Positions 58,701 through 64,000 of a stretch of 64,000 nucleotides of DNA are shown here, piece after piece. The translations under genes and the position numbers were made by a program. Position 1 is the first letter of the stretch. Each line of letters opens with the position of its first letter. Below the pieces are notes generated by a model, which had not been told where the DNA came from, made no database searches, and saw only the letters and a program-made list of their open reading frames with translations. Origin of the DNA: Hyalangium versicolor (GTDB lineage: Bacteria > Myxococcota > Myxococcia > Myxococcales > Myxococcaceae); contig NZ_JAHXBF010000033.1 of NCBI RefSeq assembly GCF_020103695.1, positions 1-64,000 on the forward strand, given 5' to 3'.

Positions 58701-60952
58701 AGGGTCTGCGCGCCCAGCTGCTTGTTGTTCACCGTGCCCGTCTTGACGATGGAGCTGGTCAGGTTGCCGTAGCACAGGTCGCTGGCGGTGGCGCCCGGAT
58801 CGGTGAAGGCGGAGGCGCACTCCAGCGCGATGTTGGCCGCGCCGAGGAGCGTCAGCGTCGGCGCCTTCGTGTCGGCCACCGTCACCGAGCGCGCGGACGA
58901 AGTACCCAGGTTGCCGGACGGGTCCGTCGCCTTGTAGGTGATGGAGTAGCTGCCCGGCACCGTGATGTTGAGGTTGCTGTTGAGGATCGACGTTGCCAGG
59001 GAGCCGGCGCACGTGTCAGAGGCGCTGGCGCCCGGATCCTCGAAGCCGCTGCCGCACTCCAACGTCAGGCTCGTCGGGAGGTTCAGGGTGACGGTGGGCT
59101 TCGTCCTGTCGCGCACGAAGAGGGTGCGGGTGACCTCGGCGCCGGGCCGGTTGCCCGAGTCCTTCACGTTGTAGCGGAGCACGTAGTCACCCACCGCGTT
59201 CGTGTTCACGCTGCCCGTCTTGACGATGCGGGCCGTCGCGTCGCCCTCGCACTGGTCGTTGGCCGTCGCGCCCGGGTCCGTATAGGCCGTGGCGCACTCC
59301 AGCGTCGTGTCCGTGCCGATGCGCGTGATGACGGGGCCCAGCGTGTCGGCCACGCTGACCGTGCGGAAGATGTTCTCGGAGACGTTGCCGGACAGGTCCG
59401 TGGCGACGTAGCTCACCGAGTAGAAGCCGATCGTCCCCACGCTCACCGTGCCCGTCCGCGTGATGCGGCTCTGAGCCAGCTGGCCGTCGCACTGGTCGTT
59501 GGCCGTGGCGCCCGGATCGGCATACGTGCCGTTCTTGGTGCACTCCACCGACTGGAACGAGTCGCCGTTGAGGGAGATCGTCGGGGGCAAGGCGTCCTTG
59601 ACGGTCACCACGCCCGTGCACGAGGCGCTGTTGCCCGCGCGGTCCGTGCAGGTCAGCGTCGCCGTCGTGTTGCCCTTGCCGAACGGGCCGGCCGGGCTCT
59701 GCGTGCAGCCCACCAGGTCCTCGTCCGGATCATAGGAGCCATTGTCGATGCTCGCGGTGGCGCCGCAGGTGTTGCTGGCCATCACCGTCACGTCCTTGCA
59801 CAGCGCCTTCGGCGGGGTGCCAGCCAGCAGGGGCCGGGGAATCTTGCAGGACGCGGAGCACGCGCCCATGGCGCCCGAGGAATCACCGGTCCGGCCATTG
59901 GCCTCGCCCTGATCGCACTCCTCGCCGAACGCCGCGTCCACCACGCCGTCGCCGCACCAGTTGTTCTTGCAGGACCAGGAGCACGTCTCCGAGGCCTTCT
60001 GGCCGGACATGGCGGGCTGGCCGTTGAGGCCATCACCCAGGTCGCACTCCTCGCCGACGGCCTTCTCGGAGGTGCCGCAGCCGGCACCCAGCGTCATGGC
60101 GCCGCGCACCAGGATGTAGGGCGCGCCGGTGATCGGCGTCCCACGGCCCGGATCAGCGGCGTAGTCCGTGTAGACGCGCTGAGCGGGCACGGTCCCGTTG
60201 GACTTCGAGGCGATGCCCGCGTACGAGAACGAGCGCTCCGGGTAGCTCGTGAACACGGAGCGAGCCGCGCAGCCGCCCACGCCCGGGAGCATCCCGTCCC
60301 AGAGGTCGCGGGAGATGAGGTCGTTGTACATCGGGAACATGTGCGCGGAGTCCGCGCAGCCGCCGGGAACGCCCTGGACCTTGAAGGTGCCGAACGGCTC
60401 GAGCAGCGTCACCGCCGTGTCGGCCGGCGCGTTCATATAGGCGCAGCCCAGCGCGATGTACATGCCGGTGCGCTTCTGCACCGAGTTGAGCACGTAGTGG
60501 ATGGAGTTCTGGATCAACGGCTCGATGCCGTTGGCGGAAGGATCCGTGCCGAGGATGGCCACATCTCCGTCGACGACGGGGCCCCAGTTGCGGCGGTTGT
60601 CGATGGCGGCCTGGAAGGCCTCGGTGCCGGCCTGACAAGCCGAATCACCGATGATCAGCGCGCGATAGGTCATGAACTGCTGGACCGTCAGCGCCTTCCA
60701 CTGCTCGGGGGTGACGATGTCGATCTGCGCATTGGGCGCGTACGTCAGCACGGCCCGCACTTCGGGGCTCTCCATGGCCCCGCTCACGCTGGTCCCCAGG
60801 ACCAGCACCTTGTTGGCGGCGTTGAGCTCCTGGTGCGTTGTGCTTGTCGCCAACGCAGACGGCTCATTGGACACTGCTTCGGGCTGCTCACTGCATGCAC
60901 TGGTTGCCAGTGCAGCGGCCAATATGGCCGCACTCCCCACGGTTCTCATCAT
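55739..60952 (-). CDS. Giant repeat surface lipoprotein with 13 Ig-like repeats and choice-of-anchor A domain
   Basis: A 1737-residue exported protein from ATG 60952 (GGGGGA upstream). Lipoprotein signal AAILAAALATSAC (Cys about 20). An N-terminal alpha/beta domain of about 250 residues (NKVLVLGTSVSGA) is unassigned. Next come Myxococcus-type Cys-rich repeats (GEECDLGDGLNG, CGDGVVDAAFGEECDQG) and an HYR-like unit. Then there are 13 Ig-like repeats of about 79 residues (DUF5011-like), each with LECGxxYxDPGATANDxC and a VxDTLAPx end. The last about 260 residues fit the choice-of-anchor A domain (AAGGNITMTDF, ESWGGVMLKGTN, NFVDATSINASG). A surface adhesin or matrix protein is likely; the paired Cys in every repeat suggests disulfides. 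It has a paralogue directly upstream. Confidence 0.9.
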   Translation of the reverse strand: MMRTVGSAAILAAALATSACSEQPEAVSNEPSALATSTTHQELNAANKVLVLGTSVSGAMESPEVRAVLTYAPNAQIDIVTPEQWKALTVQQFMTYRALIIGDSACQAGTEAFQAAIDNRRNWGPVVDGDVAILGTDPSANGIEPLIQNSIHYVLNSVQKRTGMYIALGCAYMNAPADTAVTLLEPFGTFKVQGVPGGCADSAHMFPMYNDLISRDLWDGMLPGVGGCAARSVFTSYPERSFSYAGIASKSNGTVPAQRVYTDYAADPGRGTPITGAPYILVRGAMTLGAGCGTSEKAVGEECDLGDGLNGQPAMSGQKASETCSWSCKNNWCGDGVVDAAFGEECDQGEANGRTGDSSGAMGACSASCKIPRPLLAGTPPKALCKDVTVMASNTCGATASIDNGSYDPDEDLVGCTQSPAGPFGKGNTTATLTCTDRAGNSASCTGVVTVKDALPPTISLNGDSFQSVECTKNGTYADPGATANDQCDGQLAQSRITRTGTVSVGTIGFYSVSYVATDLSGNVSENIFRTVSVADTLGPVITRIGTDTTLECATAYTDPGATANDQCEGDATARIVKTGSVNTNAVGDYVLRYNVKDSGNRPGAEVTRTLFVRDRTKPTVTLNLPTSLTLECGSGFEDPGASASDTCAGSLATSILNSNLNITVPGSYSITYKATDPSGNLGTSSARSVTVADTKAPTLTLLGAANIALECASAFTDPGATASDLCYGNLTSSIVKTGTVNNKQLGAQTLTYNVKDPKNNAAAPVSRTVTVSDTQGPAITVTGPLTQSVECGGTYTDPGASASDACTGAVPVTANGAVNASAPGTYNVTYSATDASGNKSTSTSKRTVTVSDTLPPTLTLNGSANLALECGSSFTDPGASANDQCTGTLPVSVYGAVNPKVPGSYALSYSATDGSEHSVSASRTVTVRDTLGPALTLNGPAAQSLECGAEYNEQGATANDACAGVVPVTVSGSVNSHSPGNYAISYSANDGAGHSASATRTVSVNDTLAPTLTLNGAATQSLECGAEYNDQGATATDACAGALPVTVTGAVNTHVPASYALTYSANDGAGHNVSAGRTVAVTDTLAPVITVNGPLNVTYECGGSYVDPGATANDACAGALPVTSTQSGNPSQPGQIIYTYTATDPSGNTVTSPVTRTVSVNDNAPPVLALNGPAIQSLECGSPYTDPGAVANDACFGDMTSRITRSGSVNSSATGAYTLVYNVTDPAGQSAPSVSRVVNVSDTLAPSITVLGAANQQVQCGSPYVDPGATATDVCSGNLPVVTNGSVNTHAVGSYTLGYSASDAAGNTATAASARAVSVIDTLAPSISLNGAATQTLECGSTYEDPGATASDVCSGDLSSAIVKTGSVNTAVLGNYTLGYSVADGVGLTASTSRSVKVRDTLAPQLQLLEGASTIQCNAGPYVDPGATASDSCAGNLTSRITRSSNLDPTRAGQYTINYSVTDDAGNTTTATRLLTVVGPCSNSCIEVHLNDYNLFLEGDYNDGHDVVGKVAAGGNITMTDFAVGSGLSANDTANTLVAGGNMTLNRGAVWGDAFYGGSFSANASVTFPRGTLPAQGTPIDFAARFAELRSVSARLGALPANGTTTRESWGGVMLKGTNSNVNVFDVNASAFTGAVLLSIEAPSGSFVVVNIRGSAATLQGFGHSFSGVDQHNILYNFVDATSINASGYGFWGTVLAPYAHMTVNNGSWDGGIYAKSLTGNAEGHINPLNDRTICP

Positions 60953-61205
60953 CTGGCATCCCCCAGGATGAATGGACGACAGCAGCTTCATCTCGGCCCC
61001 TTGCGCTGGATTGCCCGGCCGACCACCAGTCGGGGCTCCAGTTTCAGCGAGAGTTCCCGAAAATCATTACTGTCCTGTTGAAAAGTTGCAAGAGGGTTTT
61101 AATTGTCTTTCGGTTTTTTGCGATCTTGGGGGATCAAGTCTTTTTTTGCGTTCCCCAGAGGACAAAAAACCGGTGGGTTTTTGTCTGGTTTGGTGTGTGT
61201 GTATG
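60953..61205 (-). promoter_or_regulatory. AT-rich control region of the first repeat protein gene
   Basis: About 250 bases with several homopolymer A/T tracts, far more AT-rich than its surroundings. It contains an inverted repeat ACAAAAAACC/GGTTTTTGT (61159-61180) and a CTTGATC/GATCAAG-type repeat. A weak promoter candidate on the minus strand is TTGCAA then TAATGA 16 bases later, near 61060-61090. It separates the terminator of the upstream paralogue from the ATG at 60952. Confidence 0.4.
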
Positions 61206-61244
61206 CCAAAAAGAAAGAGGAGGGAGCGCATGCGCCCCCTCCTC
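61206..61244 (-). terminator. Rho-independent terminator of the second repeat protein gene
   Basis: On the minus strand GAGGAGGG (61244-61237) pairs with CCCTCCTC (61224-61217), with an inner GCGCATGCGC palindrome, followed by TTTCTTTTTGG. A textbook terminator 42 bases after the stop. Confidence 0.85.
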
Positions 61245-61285
61245 AATCACTCATCAAACGCTTGCTTTGGGCAGACGGAGCGGCG

Positions 61286-64000
61286 TTACGGGCAGACGGA
61301 GCGGTCGTTGAGCGGGAAGTAGTGGCCTTCCGCCGTGCCGTTCAGCGAGATGGCGTAGAGGCCGCCGTCCCAGTTGCCGTTGTTGAAGGTCATCCGCGCC
61401 CAGGGCGCCAGCAGCGTGCCGCGGAAGCCGAAGCTGGTGGCGTTGATCGTCGTGGTGTCCACGAAGTTGTAGAGGATGTTCTTCGCGTCCACGCCGCTGA
61501 GCGAGTAGCCGAAGTTCTGGAAGGTGGCCGAGGCGCCGCGGATGTTGATGAGCACCATGGAGCCGCTGGGCACGGTGATGGAGAACAGCGCGGCCCCGCT
61601 GAAGGCGCTGGCGGGCACGTTGAACACGTTCAGGTTGGCGTTGGTGCCGCTCAGCATGATGCCGCCCCAGGACTCACGCTTATAGGTGCCGTTGGCGGTC
61701 TGGCTGGCCAGCTGCGAGGACAGGCTGCGCAGCTCGGCGAACTTCGCGTTGAAGTCGATCGGCGTGCCCTTGGCCACGGCGCCGCGGCGGTAGGTGACGC
61801 CCTGGTTGGCGCTGTAGGTGCCGCCGTAGAAGGCGTTGCCGTAGACGCTGCCGTTGCCGAGGGTGAGGTTCTTGCCGGCCACCAGCACGTTGGAGATGTC
61901 GCTGGCGGGCAGGCTCTCGCCGACGGAGAAGTTCTGCATGTTGATGTTGCCGCCGGCGGCCACCTTGCCCTGCACGTCCGGGCCGTAGTTGTAGTCCTCG
62001 AGGAGGAAGAGGTTGTAGCCGCCCAGCTGCACGTCGATGCAGGAGGTGCAGGGGCCGGCGACGGTGAGCGCGCGGGCCGCGGTGGTGGTGTTGCCCGCGT
62101 TGTCCTTCACGCTGTAGGTGACCGTGTACTGGCCGGCGCGCGTCGGGTCCAGGTTGCTGGTGGTGGTGATGCGCGAGGTGATGTTGCCCGCGCAGACGTC
62201 GGAGGCCGTGGCGCCCGGATCCACATAGGCAGCGCCGTTGCACTGGACGGTGGAGGCGCCGGGGGTGACCTGGAGCTGCGGAGCCAGGGTGTCACGCACC
62301 GTGACGGAGCGGCTGGCCGAGGCGGTGTTGCCGGAGGCATCAGCCACCGAGTAGCCCAGCGTGTAGCTGCCGAGAGTGGCGGCGTTGACGGAGCCCGTCT
62401 TGACGATGGCGGCGGTCAGGTTGCCCGCGCACACGTCCGAGGCGGTGGCGCCCGGATCCTCGTAGCTGTAGGAGGCGCTGCACTCGACGGTCTGCGTGGC
62501 GGAGCCGAGCAGGGAGATGGAGGGGGCCAGCGTGTCGATGACGGACACGGAGCGGGCGGTGGCCGCGGTCGCCGAGTTGCCGGAGGGATCGGCCACCGCG
62601 TAGCCCAGGGTGTAGGAACCCACGGCGCCGGTGTTGACGGAGCCGGTGCGGACGATGGAGCCGGAGATGTCACCGGCGCACACGTCGGAGGCGGAGGCGC
62701 CCGGATCCACATAGGCAGATCCGCACTGGACCTGCTGGCTGAGCGCGCCGAGCAGCGTGAGGGACGGCGCCAGGGTGTCGGACACCACCACCGTGCGGTC
62801 CTTCGCGTCGGAGTGGCCGCGCCCATCGCTCACGCTGTAGTGGAGCGTCTGCGTGCCCAGCGCCTTGTTGTTCACCGCGCCGCTCTTCTGGATGGAGCTG
62901 GTGAGGTTGCCGGCGCACTGGTCGGAAGCGGAGGCGCCCGGGTCGGCGTAGGCCGCGCCGCACTCGAGGCCCTGGACGGCCGGGCCGTTGAGCGTCAGCG
63001 TCGGAGCCAGCGTGTCGCTCACCGTCACCGTGCGGCTGCTGGCGGAGGTGCCTGTGTTGCCGGACGCGTCCGTGGCGCTGTAGGCGATGGTGTAGCTGCC
63101 CGGCACGCTCGGGTTGGCCGAGCTGGTGGCCACAGCGGCCAGGGCTCCGGCGCACGCGTCACTCGCCGTGGCGCCCGGATCCGTATAGGTGCCACCGCAT
63201 TCCACCGCCTGGCTCAGCGCGCCGTTCAGGGTCACGACGGGAGCCAGCGTGTCCTTCACCGAGACGACGCGGCTGGCCTCCACGGCGGCGTGGTGGGCGG
63301 GATCCTGCACGTTGTAGCGCAGCGTGTAGAGGCCGGGCGTCTTCGCATCCACGGAGCCGGACTTCTCGATGGCGCTGCTCAGGTCACCGGCGCAGCGGTC
63401 GCTGGCCGTGGCGCCCGGATCCTCGTAGTTGTAGGAGGAGCTGCACTCCAGCCCCACGTTGGCCAGGCCGTTGAGGGTGATGGACGGGGCCAGCGTGTCG
63501 GACACGGAGAGGGTGCGCGTCACCGGCTCGGACTTGTTGCCGGAGGCGTCCGTCGCGACGTAGCTGATCGCGTAGGTGCCCGGCACTTCCAGGTCCACCG
63601 AGCCGCTCCGCGCGATGCTGCTCTGCGGCAGCGCACCGCCGCACACGTCGGAGGCGGAGGCGCCCGGATCCTCGTAGGAGCCGCCCCGGGTGCACTCCAG
63701 CGCCTCGTTCGCAGAGCCGGTGATCGCCACGGCCGGGGGCGTGTGGTCGACCACGGTCACCACGCCGGTGCACGAGGCGGAGAGGCCCGCCTGGTCCGCG
63801 CAGGTCAGCGTGACAGTGGTGCTGCCGAGATCGAACGGGCCGGCCTTGTCCTGCGTGCAGCCCACCAGGTCGTTGTCCGGATCATAGGAGCCGTTATCGA
63901 TGTGGGCCGCGCCACCGCAGATGGCCTCGGCGACAACCGTCATGTCCCGGCAGACCGCGAACGGCGGCCGGTTGGAGGGAGGATTGGGAGGCCTGGCGAA
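61286..64000 (-). CDS. Paralogous repeat surface protein, partial (right edge)
   Basis: The frame is open from the right edge to the stop at 61286, 904 codons visible; the N-terminus lies beyond 64000. It begins with the end of a linker and an HYR-like unit (FAVCRDMTVVAEAICGGAA, matching ALCKDVTVMASNTCGATA of the neighbour), then seven Ig-like repeats of about 79 residues with paired Cys (LECGAAYADPGASASDQC), and a C-terminal choice-of-anchor A domain nearly the same as that of the first protein (ESWGGIMLSGTN, NFVDTTTINATS, PLNDRSVCP). The two genes are tandem duplicates that differ in repeat number. Same likely surface role. Confidence 0.9.
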   Translation of the reverse strand, partial: FARPPNPPSNRPPFAVCRDMTVVAEAICGGAAHIDNGSYDPDNDLVGCTQDKAGPFDLGSTTVTLTCADQAGLSASCTGVVTVVDHTPPAVAITGSANEALECTRGGSYEDPGASASDVCGGALPQSSIARSGSVDLEVPGTYAISYVATDASGNKSEPVTRTLSVSDTLAPSITLNGLANVGLECSSSYNYEDPGATASDRCAGDLSSAIEKSGSVDAKTPGLYTLRYNVQDPAHHAAVEASRVVSVKDTLAPVVTLNGALSQAVECGGTYTDPGATASDACAGALAAVATSSANPSVPGSYTIAYSATDASGNTGTSASSRTVTVSDTLAPTLTLNGPAVQGLECGAAYADPGASASDQCAGNLTSSIQKSGAVNNKALGTQTLHYSVSDGRGHSDAKDRTVVVSDTLAPSLTLLGALSQQVQCGSAYVDPGASASDVCAGDISGSIVRTGSVNTGAVGSYTLGYAVADPSGNSATAATARSVSVIDTLAPSISLLGSATQTVECSASYSYEDPGATASDVCAGNLTAAIVKTGSVNAATLGSYTLGYSVADASGNTASASRSVTVRDTLAPQLQVTPGASTVQCNGAAYVDPGATASDVCAGNITSRITTTSNLDPTRAGQYTVTYSVKDNAGNTTTAARALTVAGPCTSCIDVQLGGYNLFLLEDYNYGPDVQGKVAAGGNINMQNFSVGESLPASDISNVLVAGKNLTLGNGSVYGNAFYGGTYSANQGVTYRRGAVAKGTPIDFNAKFAELRSLSSQLASQTANGTYKRESWGGIMLSGTNANLNVFNVPASAFSGAALFSITVPSGSMVLINIRGASATFQNFGYSLSGVDAKNILYNFVDTTTINATSFGFRGTLLAPWARMTFNNGNWDGGLYAISLNGTAEGHYFPLNDRSVCP

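Noticed and set aside
54935..61081. A plus-strand open frame of 2048 codons antisense to the repeat protein and part of the pseudouridine synthase gene
   Set aside because: It is the mirror of a GC-rich repeat gene; the product is Arg/His/Gly-rich low complexity, crosses two real genes and has no family features.
55739..64000. Regular periodic repeats that could suggest CRISPR or satellite DNA
   Set aside because: The period is about 237 bases, repeats are imperfect, and they lie in frame inside two long coding genes as protein domains.

Overview
The window looks like chromosomal DNA of a myxobacterium, most likely suborder Cystobacterineae (the Myxococcus/Archangium/Stigmatella group). The evidence is the high GC content and GC-rich third codon positions, a DUF2381-family protein next to Ser/Thr kinases, Myxococcus-type cysteine-rich (DUF4215-like) repeats and choice-of-anchor A surface proteins, a chemosensory cluster, and an infC gene that appears to start at ATC and encodes a C-terminal extension, as known for Myxococcus xanthus Dsg/IF3. 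The exact species cannot be read from the sequence.

Layout. 1-1330: right end of a decayed integrative element (frameshifted gene, excisionase-like HTH gene, direct repeats, 3' half of a tRNA-Arg(CCG)-like gene, then a strong terminator). 1.5-5.6 kb: secreted DUF2381 protein, membrane Ser/Thr kinase and a pseudokinase. 6.2-8.7 kb: multidomain lipoprotein alpha-amylase. 8.8-11.0 kb: divergent TetR repressor and FAD monooxygenase with two tandem operators. 11-13.7 kb: CorC/HlyC-type membrane protein (probable ATC start), a lone receiver protein and a phosphoesterase. 13.8-26.8 kb: a large minus-strand phosphate region with a GT21 glycosyltransferase, phoU-pstBACS, an OprP-type porin, two PhoB-like regulators, a PhoR-like kinase, a SixA-like phosphatase, a second phosphoesterase and a two-gene envelope operon of unknown function. 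Pho-box-like 7-4-7 repeats lie in front of several of these.

26.9-39.3 kb: plus-strand housekeeping run: yceD-rpmF, a decayed plsX, fabH-fabD-fabG-acpP-fabF, rpiB, glyA, nrdR, ribD-ribE-ribBA-ribH, nusB and a stand-alone M17-peptidase N-terminal domain. 39.3-47.5 kb: a compact chemosensory operon (receiver, CheA, CheW, CheW, HEAT-repeat protein, CheR, CheB, receiver) with no receptor gene. 47.5-50.0 kb: two-gene ABC exporter. 50.1-50.9 kb: ArsR-SRPBCC pair with a perfect operator over the promoter. 51.0-55.6 kb, minus strand: soluble HAMP-type hybrid histidine kinase, infC, and an unusual long RluA-like pseudouridine synthase. 55.7-64 kb: two tandem paralogous surface proteins made of 13 and at least 7 Ig-like repeats with a shared C-terminal domain; the second runs off the right edge.

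How genes work together. The Pho region combines phosphate uptake (porin, PstS, PstCAB), control (PhoR, two PhoB-like regulators, PhoU) and, by inference from a shared upstream motif, membrane lipid glycosylation by the GT21 enzyme and the unknown envelope operon. The yceD-to-nusB run joins lipid, one-carbon, nucleotide and flavin metabolism. The chemosensory operon has all transducer and adaptation parts, but its receptors must lie elsewhere.
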